Origin: Candidatus Poribacteria bacterium
GTDB taxonomy: Bacteria > Poribacteria > WGA-4E > WGA-3G
Direction: 5' to 3'
Length of the DNA: 63,768 bases
NCBI GenBank assembly: GCA_022828145.1
Contig: JAJEJA010000069.1
Span: 1-63,768 of the forward strand
The notes under the pieces are model-generated. The model saw only the letters and a program-made list of their open reading frames with translations, was not told where the DNA came from and ran no database searches. Of this stretch, positions 45,901 through 55,395 are shown in pieces. Every line of letters begins with the position of its first letter. Positions within the stretch are counted from its first letter, which is position 1. The position numbers and the translations under genes are program-made.

Positions 45901-46836
45901 TCTGAAGTACAAGATTCGGAATTGCGGACTTACATAGCACAAACCCTCCCAGATTTTTTTGGTGTAGACACAGAACTTGTCCTTGAGATTTTAGTTCGGT
46001 TATCTACCGATGAAACACCGAGAGTTATGCGAGAAACTATCAGAGCACTCTCCAATGATAATCTTAAGTTTTCACCACAGAAGCATTTGGAAACATGCAA
46101 GCAACTTATGCTAAACTGCATAAGTTTAGAACGACTTGAGTATGAATCTGAGATAGTTCTCCAGACTATATTCAAACATGATCCGGTATGGGTCATTTCA
46201 TTTTTTGAGGAACGAATTGCTTACAAAGAAAATATGTCTGACCGTACCGATTCATATAAGTATGACGCAGTTCCCTACCGTCCACACAATCTATTTGATA
46301 ACGTTGACTGGCATGAGAAGAACGCGAATGCAGCGTTAAGACGAGTGAGAGATTGGATACTAAAATCCTCAAACGTCCTGCGATTTGAGGCACCTAAACT
46401 GCTTACATCAATGCTCAGCGGAAACGAATCCCAGGGTAGTGATGTCAAGATCAATGATGCAATGGAAAAACTTTTTGAAGAGTGGATAGACTCAGAAAGT
46501 ATTGAATTAATGCGTGATGCAACTTATTTGATGAGAGGATTTGACACTGACCCTATATTATACTCCCTTGCCGAGAAAGCTCTAAAAAATAGTAAGGGAA
46601 ACAGAGATGTTGAGAGTAATATAATATCTGTCTTCAATTCGAAAGTTTACTCAAGAAGTATCGGTGAACCTACTTCGTTACTTGTGCAGCGTATCAAAGA
46701 CCTGAAACATCTTAAAGAAAAAACACAGTCTCCCTATGTCACACAATTTGCCGAAGATGTCATAAAGATGACAGAGCAAGATATTGAAAAACAATTACAA
46801 GAGGATGAAGAAATTCTTGAAGGAGATGAATGGTAA
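42919..46836 (+). CDS. Nuclease-STAND NTPase (Avs-like defence protein)
   Basis: A 1305-residue protein read from ATG 42919, where AAGGA precedes it (an in-frame TTG lies eight codons earlier). Residues 1-~150 resemble an Mrr-like PD-(D/E)xK nuclease: YGAEGPDKGIDAEYNG, then WIFQYKFSDP. A STAND-type P-loop follows with Walker A GSGGIGKT (217-224) and Walker B YIFFVDDAHD (about 267-276). The remaining ~850 residues are helical repeats of HEAT/TPR type, as expected for a sensor. In Avs systems the C-terminal repeats bind a phage protein and unleash the N-terminal nuclease. It sits directly upstream of a type III R-M pair. Which phage signal it senses cannot be said. Confidence 0.72.
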   Translation: MKKELSNYIKSPKDFERFCNLFLKKEVSSLVTVYGAEGPDKGIDAEYNGSYTDRNGKKRSGRWIFQYKFSDPTKDKNQARSSLITAMKGTKTKKGELDKANEVNCEHYVLMTSTLLTPENISKIENAKNDKGYTFTLTCWDTENLITMIDEFPYILNSFREPHLPVFLSYEDMFRDQIKGDHRLLRYDYDTFGRDNEIDQFRSFVQDTDKRLLVMSGSGGIGKTKLAIEFAKTVEQEHHDYEPLFVQIAEDSFENALADIPPNRKYIFFVDDAHDYLDNLGGIKILLNSSGYDESKAVLITRKPFKASLRGIFLSTLPDQTIGEIEIEKLSFEKTKEFIQTHTHIQDNAFLNELAKMGRDTPLIAVMVIYLLNEGVDLTSLKEDELVEHAFDTYLGDIFSEHLQESDKKHRELLNWLSGIAPIDVENEQISEKLSELLEVKLYEINQYRDTLKNYGLLVQYGRKQRVFPGPLSDYILEKACFLSDSQPSSFHNSLLEEFLPLFPVNLIKNLARMEAIAGKKGLLDEYIDSLKTQVFEGDNAVREHVLENMEGISYFRPDDAIEIFNIILDNPNTKDFVRVNLGIPFSLTHQHLLEKIAKEAQKTVFTLSGFRKTLKVIRKLIQKKDLNLSKYDTPQALLNRMTSFHTNKPSIFQMEVLKVFEVWKEKNEPELILALLNALNSMLVLDFSETYSEGASVRFGWHHLRYIPELIQIRTKAIDIIAYILKTSEHGVVRKNAVDSINRAINPLESPFRKGMEQSDKDQLHKEQERLFDIVANHIQAESDFTVLNAIDQFLKGYAENEYLEGFPRRRAAELLAKFSEHEICERYLLYRQFTGQFRDWGISESPDKTKEFLKKYIAKYTPAELAKLMWTYIKNAEDGKEYRSPTDRIWEEKGWNSGSATFLLRAVGELNPMYGIDLLSEIVAWKIDESQCASGLISGMRVSGQDLAQKAIHNLLKQESIIAKRVVARSYCGISRNKQDIDKGDLNILDQLSEVQDSELRTYIAQTLPDFFGVDTELVLEILVRLSTDETPRVMRETIRALSNDNLKFSPQKHLETCKQLMLNCISLERLEYESEIVLQTIFKHDPVWVISFFEERIAYKENMSDRTDSYKYDAVPYRPHNLFDNVDWHEKNANAALRRVRDWILKSSNVLRFEAPKLLTSMLSGNESQGSDVKINDAMEKLFEEWIDSESIELMRDATYLMRGFDTDPILYSLAEKALKNSKGNRDVESNIISVFNSKVYSRSIGEPTSLLVQRIKDLKHLKEKTQSPYVTQFAEDVIKMTEQDIEKQLQEDEEILEGDEW

Positions 46837-47012
46837 ATCTAACGCATGAACAGAGCCTCCTTCAGGAAATTGACAATCTTGCTTCTCAAAATCAAACTAC
46901 AAAAATAATCACTTTCTGCAAGGATGTCTTTCAAGGGACAGTGGGATTTGTAGATAATTGTTACAGATTAACCTGTGATGATCTTCAGCAAAGCGGAGTT
47001 CTTCCAGTTTAG
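46830..47012 (+). CDS. Small hypothetical protein overlapping the STAND gene
   Basis: A 60-residue frame starts at ATG 46830, overlapping the STAND gene's end by seven bases, which suggests coupling. The product is MVNLTHEQSLLQEIDNLASQ and so on, with two cysteines near the end. I recognise no family; it could be noncoding. Confidence 0.3.
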   Translation: MVNLTHEQSLLQEIDNLASQNQTTKIITFCKDVFQGTVGFVDNCYRLTCDDLQQSGVLPV

Positions 47013-47173
47013 TAATTCACAGATTTCTAATGTCAGAGGACTTGAAAACGAAAAGAATTGCTATACATTATATACTTGCTTCCACATCCATACCTCCGTA
47101 TTTCCCTTGACTTCAAACCCAAAATTATGCTAAAATTAGTAAAATTTAAAAATACCGGTAAGAGTCCCGCTTT

Positions 47174-50100
47174 ATGTCACAAGATCAAAGCAACATATCA
47201 GAATCCCTACAAAAACTACAAGACCTACTCCAAAAACTCTTCCGTGCCGACGCCGCTGACCTTGACTTCGGCATCTACCGTGTCATTAACCATCGCCGCG
47301 AAGCAATCCAAGACTATATTGATAAGGAACTTCCAAAAATTGTTCAGAATGCTCTTGACTCAAACACTGAAGCAGCGTCTGCACTTGAACACATCACTGA
47401 ACTTGAAAGCAAAGTCCGAGATTTTAGTAGCAATCTCGGAGAAGATATATTGGATGTAGATGGAAACCTTATAAATGAGAACTACAAAGATGCACCTGTT
47501 GTAAAGAAGTATCTTAAAGCGAAGGAGAATCTCGGCTCACCACAAACCCCCGACCAACGTTCAGATAACGTATTCAATCACCTCTATACTTTCTTTTCAC
47601 GTTACTACGATAATGGTGATTTTGTTCCACGTAGACGTTACGCACAAACTGAACGTTACGCAGTGCCATACAACGGTGAAGAGGTATACCTCCACTGGGC
47701 GAACCGAGACCAGTATTATGTCAAAAGTGGTGAACATTTCTCCAATTACAGATTTAAACCTAATCCTAAACAAAACACTACTGGCACCTTTGACCTCCAA
47801 AATGTAGACATTGAAAAGGATAACGTCAAAGGTGTTAAACGTTTCTTTATCCCATTATCATCAGAAACAAAATACAATTCAGAAACCGATGAGGTTTGTA
47901 TCCCTTTTGAATATCGTCCGCTCACGGATGCTGAGAAATCTCACTACGGCACCCGAGACCAGCAGGAAAAAATCATTGATGCAGCCGAATCAGAAATCAT
48001 GGAGAATTTGACAAACCATTATAATGCCCTATCTGCACTTGACCATCAAATTAACGATGGAACCAGTCTCAAAAAACACCTTAGAACCTATACTCGCCGC
48101 AACACCGCAGACTTCTTCATTCACAAAAACCTCAAGCAATTTCTCAATAGCGAACTGGATGTCTATATCAAAAACGAAGTGATACCGATGTCCTCACTGA
48201 TTTTTGATGATGTTAATTTCACGAAAGACAATCTAAACAGAGTAAATTGGATTGAAACATCAAAACTCGTTCACACCATCGCTTCCCAGATTATCGATTT
48301 CTTGGCACACATTGAAAAATTTCAGAAACGTCTCTGGCTGAAAAAGAAGTTTGTCCTTTCCACCGATTACTGCCTTACACTTGATCGTGTGCCAGAAGAA
48401 TTTTACCCTGAAATCGTAGAGAACACTGCGCAACTTAAGGAATGGAAAGACCTTTTTAGTATTCACGAAATAGACAAAAACCTCCTCAATACCGAATACA
48501 CCGAACCGCTTTCCGTTGAATTCCTCAAAGAAAATCCGAATCTCGTTTTGGATACCTGCCACTTTGACTCTGACTTCAAAGATCGTCTGATAGCATCTCT
48601 TGACAATCTGGATAACGCTACAGACGGTTTGCTCATTCACGGAGAGAACTTTCAAGCACTAAACTTGCTGACAAAGAAATACCGAGAATCAATAAAATCC
48701 ATTTATATCGATCCGCCTTATAACACTGATGCCTCAGCAATTCTGTATAAAAACAACTACAAAGATTCATCCTGGATGTCGTTAATGGCAGATCGAATTT
48801 CAATCTCTCAGGAACTGTTAGTAGAAAATGGCATCTTTTGTGCAGCGATTGACGACGTGGAAGCCGCCAATTTACGGCAGCTACTCCAAAATCTCTTTTC
48901 CAAAGAAAATGAATTGGGAATTGCTGCAGTGTGTTCTAATCCGGCAGGTCGTCAAAGACCAACTGGCTTTGCACCTGCCCATGAATACGCAATGTTCTTT
49001 GGATTGACTGGATCAGCAAAAGTTGGTCGCCTTGAAAGAACAAAAAACAACTTGAGAATGCTGAAATTGATAAACAGGGTCGTCATTTCACATGGAAAGG
49101 ACTTAGAAGTGGTGGAGGTCCCAACGCTTTTCGAACAGCACGTCCCCGTTTGTTCTATCCGCTCTTTGTCAAGGATGAAAAGATTCGAATTCCTCACATG
49201 GAATGGAAGATCGAGAGTCGACAATGGAATCTCTTGGAATCACCAGAATCAGATGAAACAAAAGTATTACCAGTCAAACCGGATGGCGAAGAAATGACGT
49301 GGGGATATGGAGTTGAAACACTGTCTGAAAAATTATCGGAAACTATTGCAAGAACTGATCGACATGGTAATATTCGGATTGCAATTAAACGGTATCTAAA
49401 TGAAGAAGGTATGCTACCCAAGACCTGGTGGGGTAAAACAGAGTACTCATCAACACAATACGGCACTATATTTTTAACAAATATGCTCGGTGATAGTCTC
49501 GCGTTCATGTTTCCGAAGTCCATCCATCTTGTTGAAGATTGCCTCCGTGTTTCTTCTCTTGGTAAAAACGATATTGTGCTTGACTACTTCGGAGGTTCTG
49601 GTACCACCGCTCACGCTACCATCAACCTAAACCGTCAAGACGAAGGTAACCGAAAATATATCCTTATTGAGATGGGTCATCATTTTGACACTGCATTAAT
49701 GCCACGCATTAAGAAAGCTGTTTATGCCGAAAAATGGAAAGATGCAAAACCTGTCTCTCGTGATAGTAGACTTTCTCACATCATCAAATACCAACGCATT
49801 GAATCCTATGAAGATACTCTCAATAACATAGAATTCAACGAAACCGATAACGAAAGAGTCCTGCTAACTGACGAACACCAATTAAGTTACATGTTGGAAA
49901 GCGATACAAAGGAAAGTCCAACGCTCCTAAACATCTCCGAACTCCAAAACCCGTTCAGTTATCAACTTGATATCGTCAAAGATATGCAAACACAAACAGA
50001 GACCATTGACCTGCCCGAAACCTTCAACTATCTGATCGATTTATCAGTCCAAAAACGTCAGTGCCTACAAGATGATGACAGACGTTATCTCGTCTACAAA

Positions 50101-50304
50101 GGCATAGTCGAACAAAAGTCAGTTGTTATAATCTGGCGTGAAACTGCAGGGTGGAAAAAAGAAAACTATGAACGTGATTATCAGTTCATTCAGGAACAAG
50201 AACTAATAGAAGGCATGGATGAGGTATATGTCAACACCAATTCTATTGCTCCCAATGTCAAACCTTTAGATCCACTTTTTAAACGATTAATGTTTTCAGA
50301 ATGA
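47174..50304 (+). CDS. mod: Type III R-M adenine methyltransferase (Mod), frameshifted
   Basis: When joined across one frameshift this is a ~1043-residue N6-adenine methyltransferase of type III Mod style. A long N-terminal region (1-~470) precedes the catalytic motif DPPYN (513-517) in IYIDPPYNTD. The second half has KDEKIRIPHMEW and the SAM-binding motif DYFGGSGTT (near 804-812), the beta-class order. The frame breaks at an A6 run (49042-49047). In the zero frame translation ends at 49297, giving 707 residues that lack the SAM motif. A -1 shift at ACA-AAA-AAC restores the full protein to 50304. Its stop overlaps the res start (ATGA). So the gene may be phase-variable, decayed, frameshift-programmed or a base-calling error. 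Confidence 0.85.
49042..49047 (+). other. A6 run at the mod frameshift
   Basis: The zero-frame codons here are ACA AAA AAC, forming the slippery heptamer A-AAA-AAC. One more A, or a -1 slip, restores the frame. No obvious stimulatory stem follows within 10 bases. Confidence 0.7.
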
Positions 50305-53300
50305 ATCCGCTAAAGAATACAGATATGCCCAGAAAAAAAACAAAAGAACTCAACAATCATCTTATTCTTCACGGATGGCTAAATGACCAATTCGGGTATG
50401 AAACCACTCGAGACCTACTTAGTGATGTAGCAAACATTGACGAGGGCTTCACCGCAAATGGACACTCACTAATCTGCGAATTTCTGATGTCCCGCCAAGA
50501 TTTGAATAATGAAATTGAGAACGCATTACCAATTTACGATGCCAATATCAAACGCCACCTATCCGCTGTAAACAGCAAACGTAAACGACCTATCGTTCTC
50601 CGTTATTTCCAATACTTGTCGCTACTCTACACTGAGATATTCTTAGACTGGAAATTCAACAAACCTGACGAATTCCTTCATCAACTCAATACATTCGTCC
50701 AATCCCAAAATGCACTCAAAATACCCGGCGATCCCAGGGATACTCACTTCACAAAAACCGATATTGGAAAACTAGCAATGTGGATGGCTACCGGTTCAGG
50801 CAAAACCCTTATCATGCACATTAACTATCACCAGTACCTCCACTATTGCAAAGATACGTTAGACCACGTCGTCCTAATCACACCGAACAAGGGATTAAGC
50901 GAACAGCACATGTGTGAATTCGCTAACTCCGATATCCGATGTGAAAGATTCAACGTTGAAGGCAATCAGAATAGTCGTTCTCATAATACTGTCCAGGTTA
51001 TTGAAATCACAAAATTGGTAAAAGAAAAGACAGGTGAAGGTGAAAGTGTGGCAGTCGAGGCATTTGAAGGTAATAACCTGATCCTTGTAGATGAAGGACA
51101 CAAGGGGACAAGCAGTACTGATCCTGTCTGGCGTGAGCATCGCGAAACACTTGCCAAACAAGGTTTTACCTTTGAGTACAGCGCAACCTTTGGGCAAGCA
51201 CTTGCCGCTGCCAAAAATAACGACCTCGTTGATGAATATGGAAAAGCCATCGTTTTCGACTACTCTTACCGACATTTCTACAGCAATGGATACGGAAAGG
51301 ACTTCCGTATCATCAACGTTGGCCACGATAACGCAACCCAAACAGATATACTCTTTTTAGCGAATCTCCTCAGTTTCTATCAACAAAAACGCTATTTCAA
51401 AGAAAACATCGGCAGCGCCCGCGCCTACGGCTTAGAACCACCATTATGGGCATTTGTCGGCAGTAAGGTGAACGTCGTCTATCAAAATTATACGCGTTCA
51501 GATGTCCTAAATGTTATCCGATTTTTACATCGGTTCTTAAAAAACGAAAAGAGATGGGCAATACAAGACATAGAAAACATTCTCAAAGGTGAATCGGGTT
51601 TGTCCGTTGACAAAAACAACGATGTTTTTAAAAATCGATTCGATTATCTCAAGGATGCAGCAAAAACGGCACCACAAATCTATACTGATATTCTCAAGGA
51701 GGTCTTCCACACCGATTCAAGCGGCGCATTACATCTTTGTGATGTCCAAAATGCACAGGGTGAAATTGCCTTAAAAACTACTTACGGTAACAAGGAATTT
51801 GGACTTATCAACATTGGTGATGTACCTAAATTTAAAAAACTTGTCCAAAGTGACGATGCAGAAATCGTCATGAACCCTAAAGATGTACTAACAGAAAGCC
51901 TCTTTAACGACATCAACAAACCCGAAAGTCCAATCAATATTCTCATCGGCGCGAAAAAGTTTATTGAAGGATGGGACAGCTGGCGAGTCACCACAATGGG
52001 ACTGCTCAACATCGGTAGACAGGAAGGTTCTCAGATTATCCAGCTATTCGGGCGCGGCGTCCGTCTACGCGGTAAAGATATGAGCCTCAAACGGAGTGCC
52101 GCACTTGATGGCGATCATCCACCTAACCTATCACTTTTGGAAACGCTCAATATCTTTGCTGTGCGTGCTAACTTCATGGCAGACTTCCAAGAATACCTCA
52201 GGCGAGAAGGGGTTCCATGTGAAGATCCAATTCAATTGAAATTACCAATTAAACCCAACATGGACCACCTTGCAAAACGGCTTTATGTTCCCAAAGTCTT
52301 GCCTTACGACAAAGCTGCAAAAGGAAAGTGTGTCATGCTTGAAGCGTGTGAGGATATAATCGTTACTCACACAACCCAAACCGTTAATATTACTAGTAGT
52401 AGTTCAGAAGAAGGTATTCAAGACGAACGCGGAGAAGCGGCAATCGAAACTTCAATTAAAGAGAAATACTTAGATTTGGTAGATTGGGAAAAAATCTATC
52501 TCAAACTTCTGGAGTATAAGCACGAAAAAGGGTACCACAACCTCGTTTTTGATGCCGATATTCTCAGGGATATCCTCAATGCAGACAATCCTCTGTACGA
52601 ACTCAAAATTATGCATAAGTCTGAAATTGAGCCGAAATCACTTCAGCAACTTGAACAGTTAGAGGAATTAGTACTCACACTCCTCCGTAAATATATCACC
52701 AAATTTTACCGTATCATTCAGAAACGTTGGAATGATGAAGGCGTGCGTTTACAACATTTAAACGAAAAGAATTCTAACTTCATAGATTGGAAAATATCCA
52801 TTCCCAGAGATAAATCGGAAGAACTTGAACCGAACATCAAATATCTAATAGAAGACGGTAGCATATACGAATCTGGTATTACCGATCTCCCTAAAGTTCA
52901 TAATGACCGACACCTATATCAACCACTTTTGACTATAGATGGAGAAGGCACAACGTTACGCATAACCCCACCAGCATTGAAAAAAAGTGAGGCAGATTTT
53001 GTAAAAGACCTTCGATCTTATGTACGTCAACCGCGCGAGGAACTCGCTAAAAAGGAAATTTTTCTCTTACGAAACCAGAGTCGTGGTAGAGGAATCGGCT
53101 TTTATGTAAATGAAGGTTTCTATCCCGATTTTATCTTGTGGATACTGGAAGGATCAAAACAACGTATCGTCTTCATTGAACCACACGGCATGATACATGA
53201 ACCTATAAATGAAAACAATCCAAAGATTATGCAATTCAAAAGACTACGCGATTTCTCCTATAAACGTTTCCGTGGTGAACATGTGCAAATGGATTCCTTT

Positions 53301-53441
53301 ATTATCTCACAAACGCCTATTACAAAACTGCGTTATAGGGGCGGTAAGGATAAACAGGAATTGCAAGAAAATTGGCACATCCTCTTTCCAGATAAAAACG
53401 ATCACACTTACCTCTCTCCAATCTTTCAAGATAACGAATAA
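50301..53441 (+). CDS. res: Type III R-M restriction subunit (Res), DEAD-like helicase-nuclease
   Basis: A 1046-residue Res subunit. It shows Walker A ATGSGKT (163-169), DEGH box (264-267), NILIGAKKFIEGWDSW and QIIQLFGRGVRLRG helicase motifs, and a C-terminal PD-(D/E)xK-like block (YPDFILWILEG then RIVFIEPHG, about 942-965). The usual lysine of the nuclease is replaced by His in EPH, which might weaken cleavage. It translocates DNA with ATP and cuts when two unmodified sites meet, together with Mod. ATGA overlap with mod fixes the start at 50301. With mod and the STAND NTPase it makes a ~10-kb defence block. Confidence 0.86.
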   Translation: MNPLKNTDMPRKKTKELNNHLILHGWLNDQFGYETTRDLLSDVANIDEGFTANGHSLICEFLMSRQDLNNEIENALPIYDANIKRHLSAVNSKRKRPIVLRYFQYLSLLYTEIFLDWKFNKPDEFLHQLNTFVQSQNALKIPGDPRDTHFTKTDIGKLAMWMATGSGKTLIMHINYHQYLHYCKDTLDHVVLITPNKGLSEQHMCEFANSDIRCERFNVEGNQNSRSHNTVQVIEITKLVKEKTGEGESVAVEAFEGNNLILVDEGHKGTSSTDPVWREHRETLAKQGFTFEYSATFGQALAAAKNNDLVDEYGKAIVFDYSYRHFYSNGYGKDFRIINVGHDNATQTDILFLANLLSFYQQKRYFKENIGSARAYGLEPPLWAFVGSKVNVVYQNYTRSDVLNVIRFLHRFLKNEKRWAIQDIENILKGESGLSVDKNNDVFKNRFDYLKDAAKTAPQIYTDILKEVFHTDSSGALHLCDVQNAQGEIALKTTYGNKEFGLINIGDVPKFKKLVQSDDAEIVMNPKDVLTESLFNDINKPESPINILIGAKKFIEGWDSWRVTTMGLLNIGRQEGSQIIQLFGRGVRLRGKDMSLKRSAALDGDHPPNLSLLETLNIFAVRANFMADFQEYLRREGVPCEDPIQLKLPIKPNMDHLAKRLYVPKVLPYDKAAKGKCVMLEACEDIIVTHTTQTVNITSSSSEEGIQDERGEAAIETSIKEKYLDLVDWEKIYLKLLEYKHEKGYHNLVFDADILRDILNADNPLYELKIMHKSEIEPKSLQQLEQLEELVLTLLRKYITKFYRIIQKRWNDEGVRLQHLNEKNSNFIDWKISIPRDKSEELEPNIKYLIEDGSIYESGITDLPKVHNDRHLYQPLLTIDGEGTTLRITPPALKKSEADFVKDLRSYVRQPREELAKKEIFLLRNQSRGRGIGFYVNEGFYPDFILWILEGSKQRIVFIEPHGMIHEPINENNPKIMQFKRLRDFSYKRFRGEHVQMDSFIISQTPITKLRYRGGKDKQELQENWHILFPDKNDHTYLSPIFQDNE

Positions 53442-53576
53442 ACACTGAATAGTCCTGCCACGAAATAAATTCACTTGACAAATACCCCGATAACATATTT
53501 AATTAAATAGGTTACTGCAAAGATATTATGCTGACAGCACATCAACTATAAACCAATATAGGAGATATCAAATTAC

Positions 53577-54038
53577 ATGAATATTGAGAAACGACTTGAA
53601 GAATTAGGAATAGAATTACCGCCTCCTGCTACACCGGTAGCGAATTACGTTACGACAGTGCATACAGGAAATCTTGTCTTTACATCAGGACACGGTCCCG
53701 GCGATGGTGAAGGAAAAATCTATAAAAGTCAACTCGGAACAGACGCAACGATTGACGACGGATATGAATCCGCACGGCAGGTGGCACTCGGTTTGATAAG
53801 CACACTGAAACATGCGTTGGGTGATCTAGATCGGATAAAACGCGTCGTAAAGGTAGTCGGTTTTGTGAATTCCTCCGCAGATTTTATTGATCAACCGGCT
53901 GTTGTCAATGGGGCATCAGACCTTTTTGTTGAAGTTTTTGGTGATAAAGGTAAACACGCACGTTCAGCGGTCGGTATGTCACAGTTACCGGGTGGTATTC
54001 CGGTTGAAGTGGAAATGGTCGTTGAAATAGAGGACTAA
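53577..54038 (+). CDS. RidA/YjgF-family protein
   Basis: A 153-residue RidA-like protein of the extended subgroup starting with a helix (IEKRLEELGIELPPPATPVANYV). The core runs through LVFTSGHGPGDG to GKHARSAVGMSQLPGGIPVEVEMVVEIE. The Arg in HARSAVG is the one used for iminopropionate deamination in canonical RidA. It may detoxify enamine intermediates. A weak GGAGA precedes the start. FabV follows after 26 bp, so the two may be cotranscribed. Confidence 0.85.
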   Translation: MNIEKRLEELGIELPPPATPVANYVTTVHTGNLVFTSGHGPGDGEGKIYKSQLGTDATIDDGYESARQVALGLISTLKHALGDLDRIKRVVKVVGFVNSSADFIDQPAVVNGASDLFVEVFGDKGKHARSAVGMSQLPGGIPVEVEMVVEIED

Positions 54039-54064
54039 TAGCGTTAGGAAAGAAGAAGGATATA

Positions 54065-55258
54065 ATGGCAGTTCAAATTGTTAAACCCCGCATCCGCGGT
54101 TTTATCTGTACAAACTCGCATCCTGTTGGCTGTCGTACCAACGTGCAAAACCAGATAGCGTCAATTAAAGAGAATACGACACAGAACGATTCAGGTTTGA
54201 ATGCACTTGTCGTTGGTGCGTCAACGGGTTATGGACTCGCATCTCGTATTGCTTTGACGTGGGGATACGGTGCTAACACATTGGGTCTCCTCTATGAACG
54301 ACCGGCGGATGAAAGACGGACCGCCACTGCAGGCTATTACAACACCGTTGCGTTTCATCAGGAAGCAAAACGTGATGGTTTTTTGACAGAAAGTCTGAAT
54401 GGGGATGCCTTTTCGGATGCGGTGAAAGAGCAAGCAATCGCACAACTCAAAGCTAAATTTGGGAAAATAGATATACTTGTTTATAGTATCGCTTCACCAC
54501 GTCGTATACATCCACGAACTGGCGTAACACATAACTCTGAGCTGAAACCGATAGGTGAACCGTATTCGGGAAGAACCATAGATCTCAACCGAGAAGTTGT
54601 TGCACCCGTAACGATTGAACCTGCAACCGATCAGGAAATTGCGGATACAATCGCTGTGATGGGGGGAGAAGACCTTGACATGTGGGTTACCGCTTTAGCA
54701 GATGCAGATTTGATCGCTCCAGAAGTGACAGTTGTCGCTTATACTTATATTGGTAGTGCATTGACTTGGCAGATATATAAAGATGGCACCATCGGCAAGG
54801 CAAAAGATGACCTGAAGGCACGGGTTGATGCCCTTGATGAAAAACTCTCAGATCAGTATGGAGGCAATGCTTATATATCAGTCAATAAGGCAGTTGTTAC
54901 ACAAGCATCCGCTGCAATACCTGTTGTTCCGCTTTACATTAGTATCCTCTACGATATAATGAACGAAAAGGGTATCAATGAGGCACCGATTGACCAGATG
55001 GGTCGTTTGTTCTCGGAACATCTCGGACCTGGACTAACGCCGACGCTTGATAGTGAACGGTACATACGACTTGATGACAGGGAACTACGGCAAGATGTGA
55101 CCGAAGCAGTTACAGAACGTTGGGATAAAATCAATACCGACAATTTTCATGAACTCTCTGATTATGCTGGTTATAGACGTCGTTTCCGAAACCTCTTTGG
55201 ATTTGAGGTTGAGGGTGTTGATTATGATGCAGCAGTAGAAACAGAAATAACGTTCTAA
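54065..55258 (+). CDS. fabV: Enoyl-ACP reductase FabV (trans-2-enoyl-CoA reductase family)
   Basis: A 397-residue FabV. NAD-binding GASTGYGLASR lies in the N-terminal Rossmann fold. The long FabV-specific insert is followed by the catalytic Y238-x8-K247 in QIYKDGTIGKAK, unlike the Y-x6-K of FabI. It reduces enoyl-ACP in the last step of fatty acid elongation. FabV forms are known for triclosan insensitivity. It is close to the RidA-like gene; a hairpin repeat follows. Confidence 0.92.
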   Translation: MAVQIVKPRIRGFICTNSHPVGCRTNVQNQIASIKENTTQNDSGLNALVVGASTGYGLASRIALTWGYGANTLGLLYERPADERRTATAGYYNTVAFHQEAKRDGFLTESLNGDAFSDAVKEQAIAQLKAKFGKIDILVYSIASPRRIHPRTGVTHNSELKPIGEPYSGRTIDLNREVVAPVTIEPATDQEIADTIAVMGGEDLDMWVTALADADLIAPEVTVVAYTYIGSALTWQIYKDGTIGKAKDDLKARVDALDEKLSDQYGGNAYISVNKAVVTQASAAIPVVPLYISILYDIMNEKGINEAPIDQMGRLFSEHLGPGLTPTLDSERYIRLDDRELRQDVTEAVTERWDKINTDNFHELSDYAGYRRRFRNLFGFEVEGVDYDAAVETEITF

Positions 55259-55279
55259 TGGTTAGTCCAAGTTAAACTT

Positions 55280-55311
55280 GTAGGTCGGGTAGAGCGAAGC
55301 GAAACCCGACA
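55280..55311. repeat. Dispersed hairpin repeat, copy 3 (GTAGGTCGGGT type)
   Basis: This copy matches 2120-2152 and 14751-14782. It sits between fabV and the Rpn-type pseudogene. Confidence 0.8.
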
Positions 55312-55395
55312 AACCCACGATTCAAACAAAAGGAGAACCCAAAAAACATTGACATCTCTCTTACAATCTGTTACTATAAATCTATTGGAGGAAAA

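Noticed and set aside
44877..46393. Minus-strand frames inside the STAND gene
   Set aside because: They are short, lack ribosome sites and lie opposite a long coherent protein.
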